A program made the translations under genes and the position numbers. Positions 33,291-42,079 of a stretch of DNA of 46,200 bases are shown one piece after another. Position 1 is the first letter of the stretch, and each line of letters opens with the position of its first letter. Origin of the DNA: an uncultured Bacteroidales bacterium (GTDB lineage: Bacteria > Bacteroidota > Bacteroidia > Bacteroidales > Bacteroidaceae); NCBI GenBank assembly GCA_902779085.1, contig CACYZY010000008.1, forward strand, positions 1 to 46,200. Direction: 5' to 3'. The notes beneath the pieces are model-generated. The model did not search any database. It saw only the letters and a program-made list of their open reading frames with translations, and was not told the origin of the DNA.

Positions 33291-36189
33291 GCGTTTGCGA
33301 GTGACATTTCTGCACAAAGATGAACAATTTCTTTATGTGCAGTCTGACAATCTAATATCAGAGACACCTTTGAGGGTGCGCTATGCATTGGTGGATATCA
33401 ATGCTGAATTTAATGATACAGTAGAGTTGCTTTGGCCACAAGCACAGCTCAACCTCTTGGACGTAAGCTTTGATGAAACAGGTGCCCTCGTACCTCGATT
33501 TATTGTTTTAGAGCCCGATTATCTGATAGATGCGAGTTCGTTAGCAGAGTGCTATAAAAATTATGGTGCTCATCCCGCCAATTACCTCTTGTCAAGGCTT
33601 ACGCCATCAGAGAATACTATTCCCCTGATTTTAGGTAATATTGCCAACACCTTCCTTGACGAATGGATCAACAATGATGCCCCAGATTATAAGGAAAGTA
33701 TGATGAAGGCTTTCAGTCAGCATCCTGTCAGCATATCTGCTTGTACTGAATTGCAAGGTACTGACAAAGAGCGTGCGTTTGCTCAAGACTGTTTGAAGCA
33801 CTTTCGTAACATTCAGCAGATAGTAACTGTTACTTTCCGCGAACCAGGTTATTTGTTGGACAAGACTGATGCTGTATTGGAACCGTCTTACATTTGCGAG
33901 GCTCTGGGCATACAAGGTCGTCTTGACTATATGCAACGTGACATGCATGCATTCATTGAGATGAAATCAGGAAAGGCCGATGAGTTTACCATGCCCGGAC
34001 ATGTGCTGCCTCGTGAGAACAATCTGGTGCAAATGCTGCTTTACCAGGCCATGTTGGAATATACGATGGGCATTGACCATCGGCGCGTTAAAGCATACTT
34101 GCTTTACACTCGTTATCCCATGCTTTATCCTGCCAGTCCTTCGTGGACGATGGTACACCGCATCATCAACCTGCGCAATTGTATTGTGGCAATGGATTAC
34201 CAAGTACAAGCGCATGATGATGAAGACTATACAGCTGACGTGCTTGCTCAAGTCAATCCATCAACTCTCAATGAGCTACGGCTAAGCAGCAAGTTGTGGA
34301 CACAATACCAAGAGCCGCAGATTGCCGCCTTCCAACATAACCTGCAACGGCTTACTGCATTGGAACGCAGCTACTTCTATACGCTTTACAATTTCATTAC
34401 TCGTGAACTATATACAGCTAAAACAGCAGGTGCTTCCGATTATGAAGGTCGGAAAGGGCAGGCTGCCCAGTGGCTTGACACCTTTGATGAGAAGATTGAT
34501 GCAGGTGAAATTGTGATAGATCTCCACCTCCTTGAGAATCATGCCGATGACATTCTTAATCCCTACTTGATTTTCGGAACTAAAAAAGGTGATGTTGAAT
34601 TTAAGAATCGTGCGAAACCAAACTTCCGGGAGGGAGATGCTGTTGTCCTCTACCGACGGGATACCCTTGATGCCAACGTCACCAACCGACTACTGTTCAA
34701 AGGTTCGATTGAAGAAATCTATCCTGATGGTAATTGGAAAATAACCCTTCGCCAATCCCAACGGAATCATAAGGTGTTGCCGGCTGAAACTCTCTATGCC
34801 TTAGAGCACGATTTCATGGATACCACCTTCCGTTCCATGTATCAAGGCTTGGGACTTTTCTTGCAAGCTTCACAAAAGCGGCGTGACTTGCTATTGGGAC
34901 AACGGCAACCTATGCATGATGTCCGCTATGATAAGGCTATCCGGCAAGCGAAAGATGATTTTCAACGCATTACCCAGAAAGCGTTAGCTGCTAAAGACTA
35001 TTTCTTGCTGGTAGGTCCTCCTGGCACAGGCAAGACCTCTATGGCACTGCGAAGCATGGTAGATGCCTTCCATCAGCGAGGCAAACAAATACTATTATTA
35101 AGCTATACCAATAGGGCAGTGGATGAGATTTGCAAGATGCTGGGTAAGTTGAGTGTTGATTATCTCCGCATTGGCACGTCTGCAGCTTGTGCTGAGCCCT
35201 ATCGTTCGCACCTCCTCGAGCAGCAGGTCACTACCTGTACCAATCGTCGTGAGGTGTTGCAGTTGTTGGAGCGTTGCAGTATCTTTGTCGGCACAGTCTC
35301 TACGCTTTCAGCCCGCACCTCCTTATTCAATATCAAGCATTTTGATGTTGCCCTGATTGATGAGGCTACCCAGATACTTGAGCCCCAGCTATTGGGTCTG
35401 CTCTGCATGAAAGATGGTGAGGGTAGGGATGCCATCGATAAGTTCATCCTCATAGGCGACCACAAACAATTGCCAGCAGTGGTGTTGCAACCATCATCCG
35501 TTTCTGAAGTCAAGAGCCCTCTGCTGCGTGCCATTGGTCTCACCAACCTCAAAGACTCCCTCTTTGAGCGACTCTATAGAAATATTGGCAATATGTCTGT
35601 TGACATGTTGACCAAGCAAGGGCGCATGCACCCCGATGTGGCTAAGTTTGCCAACGATGCTTTCTATGAGGGCAAACTACAACCCGTTGGCTTGCCCCAT
35701 CAGACAGAAACGATGGCACAGCGGACAAGGTTCATCCCTTCGGAGCCAGAGCCCCCACAGTACTCCCATAAGGTGAACCACAGCGAGGCGGTGATTGCTG
35801 CTGAGATAGCGGCAACTATCTACCAACAGACTGATGGCTTTGATGCTCAGCATACCTTAGGCATTATCACTCCCTATCGCAGTCAGATAGCCTTGATCAG
35901 AAGCGAGTTGGCCAAGCTCTCCATCCCTGCGCTGAACGACATCACCATCGATACCGTTGAGCGCTATCAGGGAAGCGAGCGCGATGTCATCATCTATAGT
36001 TTCTGCGTTAACCGTTCTTGGCAGTTAGAGCAACTCAGCAACCTTACCGAAGACAAAGGTCACCTTATCGACCGCAAGCTCAATGTGGCGCTCACGCGTG
36101 CCCGCAAACAGTTGTTCCTTATAGGAGTGCCACAACTCCTGCGCCAGCATCCTATCTATCACCGAATGTTGCAGTATTTTGACACATAG
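33247..36189 (+). CDS. Dna2-like protein: PD-(D/E)XK nuclease fused to SF1 helicase
   Basis: This is a protein of 980 residues (974 if ATG 33265 is used; the first overlaps tatC by 44 bases). Residues about 130-290 carry a RecB/Cas4-type nuclease core: GIQGRLDYM (Asp 227), FIEMKSGKAD (Glu 238, Lys 240), then NLVQMLLYQAMLEY (Gln 262). Residues about 575-975 are an SF1 helicase of the Upf1/Dna2 class: VGPPGTGKTS (590-597), LIDEATQILEP (DEAT 705-708), GDHKQLPAV (737-745), KQGRMHPDVAKF, TVERYQGSERDVIIYSF and NVALTRARKQLFLIG. The layout is that of eukaryotic-like Dna2, which trims flaps and ends in DNA repair. Substrate here is unknown. It closes a run of five genes. Confidence 0.93.
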   Translation: MSVAFVMTTADSTVKRLRVTFLHKDEQFLYVQSDNLISETPLRVRYALVDINAEFNDTVELLWPQAQLNLLDVSFDETGALVPRFIVLEPDYLIDASSLAECYKNYGAHPANYLLSRLTPSENTIPLILGNIANTFLDEWINNDAPDYKESMMKAFSQHPVSISACTELQGTDKERAFAQDCLKHFRNIQQIVTVTFREPGYLLDKTDAVLEPSYICEALGIQGRLDYMQRDMHAFIEMKSGKADEFTMPGHVLPRENNLVQMLLYQAMLEYTMGIDHRRVKAYLLYTRYPMLYPASPSWTMVHRIINLRNCIVAMDYQVQAHDDEDYTADVLAQVNPSTLNELRLSSKLWTQYQEPQIAAFQHNLQRLTALERSYFYTLYNFITRELYTAKTAGASDYEGRKGQAAQWLDTFDEKIDAGEIVIDLHLLENHADDILNPYLIFGTKKGDVEFKNRAKPNFREGDAVVLYRRDTLDANVTNRLLFKGSIEEIYPDGNWKITLRQSQRNHKVLPAETLYALEHDFMDTTFRSMYQGLGLFLQASQKRRDLLLGQRQPMHDVRYDKAIRQAKDDFQRITQKALAAKDYFLLVGPPGTGKTSMALRSMVDAFHQRGKQILLLSYTNRAVDEICKMLGKLSVDYLRIGTSAACAEPYRSHLLEQQVTTCTNRREVLQLLERCSIFVGTVSTLSARTSLFNIKHFDVALIDEATQILEPQLLGLLCMKDGEGRDAIDKFILIGDHKQLPAVVLQPSSVSEVKSPLLRAIGLTNLKDSLFERLYRNIGNMSVDMLTKQGRMHPDVAKFANDAFYEGKLQPVGLPHQTETMAQRTRFIPSEPEPPQYSHKVNHSEAVIAAEIAATIYQQTDGFDAQHTLGIITPYRSQIALIRSELAKLSIPALNDITIDTVERYQGSERDVIIYSFCVNRSWQLEQLSNLTEDKGHLIDRKLNVALTRARKQLFLIGVPQLLRQHPIYHRMLQYFDT

Positions 36190-36196
36190 CACATAC

Positions 36197-36220
36197 ACTT
36201 ATAGATGCTTATAAGTTTTT
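36197..36220 (+). terminator. Terminator after the helicase gene
   Basis: ACTTATA (36197-36203) and TATAAGT (36210-36216) form an AT stem with a six-base loop, followed by TTTT. It lies 7 bases after the stop. Confidence 0.6.
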
Positions 36221-36279
36221 CCCAAAATCAAAAACAACTCTTGTAACTTCCCCCTTTTTGTATAAATAAAGCTACATTT

Positions 36280-36310
36280 TTTGTTCTGTATTCTTTTTTC
36301 CATATTTTTG
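36280..36310 (+). promoter_or_regulatory. Promoter of the SGNH hydrolase gene
   Basis: TTTG (36280-36283), 19 bases, TATTTTTG (36303-36310): an exact Bacteroidetes promoter. The ATG follows at 36338. Confidence 0.8.
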
Positions 36311-36337
36311 CAATAGAAATACTAATACATTATTAAA

Positions 36338-37162
36338 ATGAGAAAATTTATACTTCTTCTCCCCGCTTTTTTGCTTTTGTCATCGGTGCTGCAAGCGCAA
36401 GAGCAGAGAACTTCGCCTACTCCTGAACAGATTCAGGCTTATTTAGCTTCCCTTCGTCCAGAACCTGAGAAACATCACCTGTTTCCTGATGCTGAAACTG
36501 CCAAAGAAAGTCCTTATAGGAGCTTTGCCAACTATGGAAAACGTATTGCCGTATTTGGCGGATCACTATCAGTCAATAAAGAGTCTGATGCTGCCAAGCA
36601 GCAATGGGCCAACCAATTAGGAACAGAGGTAGTTACATACGGCGTTGGTGGTGCTGGCTTTTCTATAGAACAGGGTTGCTCGCTTCAGAAACAGGTTGAT
36701 GAGGCAGGAGTATATGATATTTACGTACTCTGGGCATCCACTAATGACTACGTCAATAGTCGTCCTTGTGGCAATCCGCTGGATTACACTGCCTTGGACA
36801 ATTACGATAAGGGTAAACTCAATACTCAATGCGGTGGCATCAATTACTGCATCAAGCGGTTACGTGAAAAGAACCCGCTAGCCAAGATTTATTTCTTCAC
36901 CTCTCTCCGTTTCTTCGGTCAAGATGCTGGTCACAACCCCTTCTCAACGGCTCCCAACCTCACCGGACAAACCTTTGCCCAGTATGTGGATGCCCAAAAA
37001 GCATGTTGTGCATATCATGGAGTTCCTGTGTTAGACCAGTTTAGTCTGCAAGACGTTGATGAGCATAATTACGAACTGTTCTATCAGAAAGATAAGCTGC
37101 ACATGAACGAAGATGGCTATCGTCGCATTGCTCCTCTTCAAGTCAGTTTCCTGGCACAGTAA
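36338..37162 (+). CDS. Exported SGNH/GDSL-type hydrolase
   Basis: This is a protein of 274 residues. Signal peptide MRKFILLLPAFLLLSSVLQA, cut near residue 20. SGNH pattern: block I is IAVFGGSLSVN, with the nucleophile Ser in GGS instead of the usual GDS; the Gly of block II appears in TYGVGGAGFS; block III Asn in WASTNDYVNS; and block V DKLHMNEDGYRR with the Asp and His. Esterase or lipase action on acylated sugars is usual for exported members; the true substrate is unknown. It is transcribed alone from the promoter at 36280-36310. Confidence 0.88.
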   Translation: MRKFILLLPAFLLLSSVLQAQEQRTSPTPEQIQAYLASLRPEPEKHHLFPDAETAKESPYRSFANYGKRIAVFGGSLSVNKESDAAKQQWANQLGTEVVTYGVGGAGFSIEQGCSLQKQVDEAGVYDIYVLWASTNDYVNSRPCGNPLDYTALDNYDKGKLNTQCGGINYCIKRLREKNPLAKIYFFTSLRFFGQDAGHNPFSTAPNLTGQTFAQYVDAQKACCAYHGVPVLDQFSLQDVDEHNYELFYQKDKLHMNEDGYRRIAPLQVSFLAQ

Positions 37163-37214
37163 CTAATAATCCAGTGCGACTCATGTAAAAGATAACACAA
37201 TAAAATAAACAATT

Positions 37215-37613
37215 ATGAACGAAGTTTTAGCTTATTTGAAAGAATGTGGTGCTTTCTTCTTGGCTACTTGCGAGGGAGACCAGCCACGTGTACGCCCCTT
37301 TGGCGCAGTAGAGATTATCAATGACCGTTTGTACATCATGACGGGCAAGGTGAAAGATGTGTTCAAGCAGATGGATGCGAATGCCAAAATTGAGATTTGC
37401 GGTATGAAGGCCAATGGCGCCGAGTGGATGCGCCTGTGTGGTAAAGCGGTAAATGACGATACTTTGTCAGTAAAGGAAAAGTTCCTCGAACTGAACCCAG
37501 AATTGAAATCTATGTACAAGGCGGATGATGGCAATATGGCTGTGCTTTATATCACCGATGCAACTGCAACTTTCTATTCTTTTACCGCAGCTCCTAAAGT
37601 AATTTCATTCTAA
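37215..37613 (+). CDS. Pyridoxamine 5'-phosphate oxidase-like (FMN-binding split barrel) protein
   Basis: This is a protein of 132 residues, a single split-barrel domain. GAFFLATCEGDQPRVRPFGA (about 11-30) is the characteristic first strand pair, followed by DRLYIMTGKVKDVFKQMDAN and MRLCGKAVNDD. Family members bind FMN, F420 or heme and reduce or bind small molecules; this subfamily is common in gut anaerobes with no settled substrate. Spacing of 52 bases to the SGNH gene may mean co-transcription. Cytosolic. Confidence 0.9.
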   Translation: MNEVLAYLKECGAFFLATCEGDQPRVRPFGAVEIINDRLYIMTGKVKDVFKQMDANAKIEICGMKANGAEWMRLCGKAVNDDTLSVKEKFLELNPELKSMYKADDGNMAVLYITDATATFYSFTAAPKVISF

Positions 37614-37614
37614 G

Positions 37615-37710
37615 CATTTCTACGGGTCGTCGCAGTATTTGCTATCACCCGTTCCAGTATCTGCTATTACTCATCGCAGTATCTCCTATACCCCTATGGG
37701 AGATATTGCG
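37615..37710. repeat. Dispersed intergenic hairpin repeat, copy 2
   Basis: This is the partner of 6025-6120. It begins GCATTT-TACGG, continues GTCGCAGTATTTGCTAT (37629-37645), and ends in a 40-base block (37671-37710) that matches copy 1 at 35 positions. Here the block is a near palindrome with loop CCCC (copy 1 has AGGG in the same place). The word CAGTATCTGCTATTAC is repeated inside. It lies directly behind a stop codon, in a stretch without genes. Confidence 0.72.
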
Positions 37711-37978
37711 ATAACTCATGGCAACTATTGCCGTCGGTGGTAGCAAGTTCTCCCAATAGTGATAGCAAGCTTTAGGCATTGTAATAACAAGCTTCCCTAT
37801 TATTGTTGGCAGGCAGTTGTATGTATTTTAGGACTCAAACATCTTAATGCCTTTCATCGTATCGCTTACTGCCTGGGCCGACAAGCATCGTGAATATATT
37901 GTGGCTCATCGTAAGAGCTGCAAAGGTAAGAAGTATATAGAGGAGGAACAGTAGAGTCATTTGCTTCATTATGAAGTA
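37711..37978. other. Gene-free stretch with more copies of the repeat words
   Basis: Words related to the dispersed repeat continue in reverse (GGTAGCAAGTTCTCCC, GTGATAGCAAGC), up to about 37800. The words at 37829-37850 resemble the 3' end of the GH35-like gene in reverse (ACTCAAACATCTT), perhaps a remnant. A minus frame (38062-37844) has a hydrophobic segment but no family; I do not accept it as a gene. Confidence 0.4.
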
Positions 37979-38013
37979 ATAAATAAGGCAAGCCAATTGG
38001 TCTGCCTTTATTG
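37979..38013 (-). terminator. Terminator-like hairpin after the GH35-like gene
   Basis: On the minus strand AATAAAGGCA (38012-38003) pairs with TGCCTTATT (37990-37982), with one bulge. The AATT between inner GG/CC is the loop. TTATTACTTC follows. It would end the five-gene transcript. Confidence 0.55.
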
Positions 38014-38051
38014 TTAACAATAGCTGCAAAGAATTCCAGCTGTTAAATCCT

Positions 38052-39809
38052 TTAGTACTCAAACATCTTGATGCGGTAGATGCCTACTTGACCAGCAGGT
38101 ATAGTAGCTACGCTGAAGCTGGCTTCGTCACCGTTGAGACGATGACGCAGTTCCTTACCGTTAGCATCGAAAGTAAGCTGATCAACCGAAGCATAGGAGA
38201 TGTGCTCTGCCTTGCTCTTGGGGCTCTTCTCTATCACAACAGAGAGGCCACCAATACCGCCGGCAATGAGGAACTCATCCTCGCCAGTCTGGATTACCAA
38301 TAAGCCGGCTGCAACATCTGATTGCTTGACTTCTTCCAAACTCATGCCAAACAGATTCTCAGCGCCTTGGGTAGATGAACGCCTGATAGAGATGGTGTAT
38401 TTGCCCATATCTACCTTATCGGTAGTCTTGTTCTTGTTGATGAACAAACCGTCCATCTGGTCAGTATATTGATACTTCAGTATCTCAGGCATGATGTTCT
38501 TCAAGGCTCCGTATGCCAACTGAATAGAATTATCTCCTTCGGCAGCATTGTTGAAATACCAGTTGCCGTCAATGCCGAAAGGTGAGTAGCACAGGGCATC
38601 ATACTTGCCATACACATAGAACGCACGGGCTGCAGCACTTGGGTCAACAGTGGTTTCAGGGATAAACAGTGGGTTGCCTGAGAACTGGTATTCCTTAGCT
38701 ACCCAGTCAATGAAATCAACAATATAGATGTCGGGTGCAAAGAAATCAACTGCAGGAGCTGCAGCACGCCAAACATCGAAGGTATGAGCAAATGGAGCAC
38801 CAGAAGGATACTTGCCAGGTTCTGGACCAGACTCCTGTTTCATCCATGCATTGACATACATGGGGATAGGATATTCAGCCTTGCCCTGACGGGTTACTTC
38901 GCCCACATACTTAGCATAGTTCCATGCACTGAACAGTTCTTCGGTATAATAAGGATAGGTGGTCTGCCACTCGGTAGAACCTTCCTTGAAATCAGGTTTG
39001 GGCTGACCTTTGCCAAACACCTCTTCCCAAGTGCCTTTCTCCTTGTTGCCGTTGGCTTTCCATACCTTCTGCAACTCAGGATGCAGTTCGTTCTTATGTG
39101 CTTTTAAGTAAGCTATCAGCTCAGCAGGTACCTGACTGTTGAATGCCTTGTTGGCAGCATCGCTGTAGTCACGCTGGCTGTGGTTGTCACCTGGGCGCAT
39201 AAAATTGCCCATGTTGAACATACCCAGTTCGTTCTCTACCTGCATCATCACTACTGTATGGTCTTTGCCATCTACCTCTTTGATGTGTCGCATCAGTGCA
39301 GCGTAAGCTTTTGCATCAGCCTTCATGGCATTCTCGCTCAGCGGAGAAATCATGTTCATGGTCACACCGTCGCTGGTCTTGGCACGTGGGAAGCGCTTGC
39401 TGTCCTTCTTCACCCATTCAGGTGCGTAGGTCGATTCTGTGTTTTTCCAAGAAGCAAACCAGATAAGTACCAGCTTGAGGTTTTCCTTGCGGGCACCCTC
39501 GATAATGCTATCTATCAAGTCATATTCATACTGCCCCTCAACAGGCTCAAACAGTTCCCAAGATACGGTGGCAATTACCGTGTTCAGGTTCTTGTCGGCC
39601 ATCTTCTTCCAGATTGGTGCGATATAGTGGGCACTACCTGCCGACGAGTTGTGCAGCTCACCTCCCAACATCAGGAAAGGTTTGCCGTCGATGATAAGTT
39701 GAGTGCCCTTAGCATTTTTCTGTATGCGTGGCATGTTGGCATCCTGCGCGAAGGCGAATGTCGCCATTACGGAGAGCGACAAAGCCATCAAGATTTTTTT
39801 CATTTTCAT
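38052..39809 (-). CDS. Exported GH35-like beta-galactosidase (DUF5597)
   Basis: This is a protein of 585 residues (583 if the second ATG is used). Signal peptide to about 22 (MALSLSVMATFAFAQ). GH35 barrel: GTQLIIDGKPFLMLGGELHN, NTVIATVSWELFEPVEGQYE, the acid/base in MMQVENELGMF (Glu 194) and the nucleophile in NPLFIPETTVDP (Glu 385). The C-terminal region is the DUF5597 beta domain (GEDEFLIAGGIGGLSVVIEK). Members cleave beta-galactosides from plant glycans in the periplasm or surface. Last gene of a run that starts with dipeptidyl-peptidase IV; the HAD phosphatase stops 20 bases upstream. Confidence 0.93.
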   Translation of the reverse strand: MKMKKILMALSLSVMATFAFAQDANMPRIQKNAKGTQLIIDGKPFLMLGGELHNSSAGSAHYIAPIWKKMADKNLNTVIATVSWELFEPVEGQYEYDLIDSIIEGARKENLKLVLIWFASWKNTESTYAPEWVKKDSKRFPRAKTSDGVTMNMISPLSENAMKADAKAYAALMRHIKEVDGKDHTVVMMQVENELGMFNMGNFMRPGDNHSQRDYSDAANKAFNSQVPAELIAYLKAHKNELHPELQKVWKANGNKEKGTWEEVFGKGQPKPDFKEGSTEWQTTYPYYTEELFSAWNYAKYVGEVTRQGKAEYPIPMYVNAWMKQESGPEPGKYPSGAPFAHTFDVWRAAAPAVDFFAPDIYIVDFIDWVAKEYQFSGNPLFIPETTVDPSAAARAFYVYGKYDALCYSPFGIDGNWYFNNAAEGDNSIQLAYGALKNIMPEILKYQYTDQMDGLFINKNKTTDKVDMGKYTISIRRSSTQGAENLFGMSLEEVKQSDVAAGLLVIQTGEDEFLIAGGIGGLSVVIEKSPKSKAEHISYASVDQLTFDANGKELRHRLNGDEASFSVATIPAGQVGIYRIKMFEY

Positions 39810-39829
39810 AGGACTAGATTATTATATAG

Positions 39830-40483
39830 TTATTTCATTATTAATTGTCTTAGTTCTTCCACACTTTCCACGATATGTTGTGGATGGAATGGTTCCAGTT
39901 CGCTGCGCGGACGAAACCCCCAGGTGACACCGCAAGTCTCTACACCTGCATTGCATCCCGTCTGCATATCCACACCCGAGTCGCCCACATAGAGCACTTC
40001 AGTTTTGTCAACACCTACTATTTTAAGTATGTCGAATACAATTTGTGGGTCAGGTTTTATGTTAATGCCTTCTCGTTGCCCTAATACAGCAGAAAACCTG
40101 ATAGATGGATACAATTCTCCAATGATCTTAGTAGTAGCCTCCTGGTACTTGTTGCTGGCCACAGCGATGGAGGTGCCTTGTGCCTGTAACTCTTCCAACA
40201 GTGGTACCATACCAGAGTAGGGACGGCTTAGATCGGTGTTGTGGGCATTATAGTAAGGTATGAATTCTCGCCTTACACGCAGCACATTTTCATCGGTCTT
40301 CTCCCCTTCTGGCAACGCACGACGAAACAGGTTGTTGATGCCATTGCCTACTCTGAATTTGTAACTCTCAATGTCATGTGTAGGGTACCCCAACTTTTGC
40401 AGAGCATAGTTGGTACAAGCCCCCAGGTCGGCTATGGTGTTGATCAGCGTTCCGTCTAAGTCAAATATGACAAGTTTCTTCAT
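39830..40483 (-). CDS. Phosphoglycolate phosphatase-type HAD hydrolase
   Basis: This is a protein of 217 residues. HAD motifs: I, VIFDLDGTLINTIADL (nucleophile Asp 8); II, IAVASNKY; III, Lys in NIKPDPQIVFD; IV, VLYVGDSGVDMQTGCNAG. The cap is of Gph type. It removes phosphate from small phosphoesters, probably phosphoglycolate, which arises in DNA repair. It starts 28 bases after the methyltransferase stop. Substrate by family only. Confidence 0.92.
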   Translation of the reverse strand: MKKLVIFDLDGTLINTIADLGACTNYALQKLGYPTHDIESYKFRVGNGINNLFRRALPEGEKTDENVLRVRREFIPYYNAHNTDLSRPYSGMVPLLEELQAQGTSIAVASNKYQEATTKIIGELYPSIRFSAVLGQREGINIKPDPQIVFDILKIVGVDKTEVLYVGDSGVDMQTGCNAGVETCGVTWGFRPRSELEPFHPQHIVESVEELRQLIMK

Positions 40484-40511
40484 GTTTCCTGCTATTTATA
40501 AATGTTGCCCA

Positions 40512-41216
40512 TTAAATGTATAGTAAGAAGATGCAAGGTATCTTACTCAAATCAGGCACATGTCCTTTCCATTCCTTCAATGTCTTCGTCTTTATGTATT
40601 CATCCTCGCAAGTGATGTTGGCAGCAATGCAAAGGCGCGTCTGCGGACGGCAGTTCTTCAGGATGTCTTCTACCATCTTATTGTTGCGATAGGGTGTCTC
40701 GATAAAGAGCTGTGTCTGATGCTCTGTGGCAGCACGCTGCTCCAATGCTTTCAGCTTTTTGGCACGCTCTGCTGGTTCGATGGGCAGGTAGCCGTTGAAG
40801 GCAAAACTCTGTCCGTTGAAACCACTACCCATCACACTCAGGATGATGCTTGACGGACCAATGAGTGGCACCACAGACAGGTTCTTGCGTTGGGCTATTG
40901 CCACTACATCGGCTCCAGGGTCAGCCACTGCCGGGCAACCTGCTTCAGAGATGACTCCCATAGCGTTGCCTTCCTCTAACGGCTTGAGATAACCACTGAT
41001 GTCTTGAGGTGAAGTGTGCTTGTTCAAGGGATAGAACTGCAGTTCATCAATGTTGATATCCTTGTCCACCTTCTTGAGGAAACGGCGTGCCGAACGCACA
41101 TCCTCCACAATGAAATGGCGGATGCCCAGTATCACTTCTTTGTTGTACGAGGGCAGTACCCTCTCAACGGTGGTATCACCCAACAATACGGGTATCAAGT
41201 ATAGAGCAGTCTTCAT
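40512..41216 (-). CDS. SAM-dependent methyltransferase, tetrapyrrole-methylase fold (RsmI-related)
   Basis: This is a protein of 234 residues. The fold is given by LYLIPVLLGDTTVERVLPSY, FIVEDVRSARRFLK, GNAMGVISEAGCPAVADPGA, VVPLIGPSSIILSVMGSGFN and QTQLFIETPYRNNKM. The pattern is that of RsmI, the 16S rRNA C1402 2'-O-methyltransferase, but shorter and divergent: many Bacteroidetes have this second paralog besides RsmI. It may act on rRNA or another substrate. Its ATG overlaps the lipA stop by one base. Confidence 0.9.
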   Translation of the reverse strand: MKTALYLIPVLLGDTTVERVLPSYNKEVILGIRHFIVEDVRSARRFLKKVDKDINIDELQFYPLNKHTSPQDISGYLKPLEEGNAMGVISEAGCPAVADPGADVVAIAQRKNLSVVPLIGPSSIILSVMGSGFNGQSFAFNGYLPIEPAERAKKLKALEQRAATEHQTQLFIETPYRNNKMVEDILKNCRPQTRLCIAANITCEDEYIKTKTLKEWKGHVPDLSKIPCIFLLYI

Positions 41217-42079
41217 TATCTAATATCTTTTTTCATCATCGCTCTTTCAGCATAATATGATGAGCGTACCAACGGTCCGCTCTCTACCATCTTGAAGCCT
41301 TTAGCAAGGGCAGTTTCCTTATAAGCAGCAAATTGTTGTGGTGTAACATATTCCTGTACGGGGTAGTGCTTGTGGGTGGGTTGCAGGTACTGCCCTATGG
41401 TGAGGATAGAACATCCTACTGCCAGCAGGTCATCCATCGTTTCCTCCACCTCTGCTATTGTCTCACCCAAGCCCACCATGATACCTGTCTTGGCAGGAAT
41501 AGGACTGTTGGCTACTTGTTTCAGCACTTGAAGACTTCTCTCGTATGTTGCCACACTACGTACCACAGGCGTCAGTCGGCGTACGGTTTCCATATTGTGT
41601 GATATCACATCTGGTTTGGCATCAATGATATTCGCAATAAGCTCTTCTCGCCCCATAAAGTCAGGTATCAGCACCTCCATCGTTACAGATGGGTTGAGTT
41701 CCTTGATGGCCTTGATGGTGGCTACCCAGTGGGTAGCACCGTAGTCAGGCAAATCATCTCTGTCAACTGAGGTTATCACCGCATGGTTGAGCTGCATCAG
41801 TTGGATTGATTCTGCCACATGCTTAGGTTCCGACTCATCCAAGGGCAAAGGCTTACCGCTGTTGGTGTTGCAAAACTTGCAGCAACGGGTGCATATATTG
41901 CCGCCAATCATAAAGGTAGCCGTACCTCGTCCCCAACATTCACCGATGTTAGGGCATCGCCCACTGCTGCAAATCGTGTGCAGACGGTGAGTGTCGACAA
42001 TCTTCTTTGTATTCGAATATCGCTCGTTGGCGCCGAAGTTCACCTTTAGCCAGTCAGGCTTTCTTACATGCTCACTCAT
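41216..42079 (-). CDS. lipA: Lipoyl synthase
   Basis: This is a protein of 287 residues, radical SAM. Seven cysteines in the family pattern: the auxiliary cluster CSSGRCPNIGECW and the radical SAM cluster CTRCCKFCN. It inserts two sulfurs into octanoyl groups on lipoyl domains of keto-acid dehydrogenases and the glycine cleavage H protein. Also typical: SVDRDDLPDYGATHWVATIK, KTGIMVGLGETIAEV and QYLQPTHKHYPVQEYVTP. Its start overlaps the peptidase stop by four bases (ATGA). No lipB or lplA in the window. Confidence 0.97.
   Translation of the reverse strand: MSEHVRKPDWLKVNFGANERYSNTKKIVDTHRLHTICSSGRCPNIGECWGRGTATFMIGGNICTRCCKFCNTNSGKPLPLDESEPKHVAESIQLMQLNHAVITSVDRDDLPDYGATHWVATIKAIKELNPSVTMEVLIPDFMGREELIANIIDAKPDVISHNMETVRRLTPVVRSVATYERSLQVLKQVANSPIPAKTGIMVGLGETIAEVEETMDDLLAVGCSILTIGQYLQPTHKHYPVQEYVTPQQFAAYKETALAKGFKMVESGPLVRSSYYAERAMMKKDIR

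Noticed and set aside
33247-36189. Reading the nuclease-helicase with neighbours as a defence island
   Set aside because: Neighbours are wall, Tat and single metabolic genes; no restriction, toxin or other defence genes nearby.
37844-38062. Minus-strand frame with a hydrophobic segment (72 codons)
   Set aside because: Overlaps the end of the glycosidase gene and a terminator hairpin; no family resemblance.
39180-39992. Plus-strand frame of 270 codons
   Set aside because: Opposite the GH35-like gene and its neighbour, rich in His and Cys without motif; a shadow.
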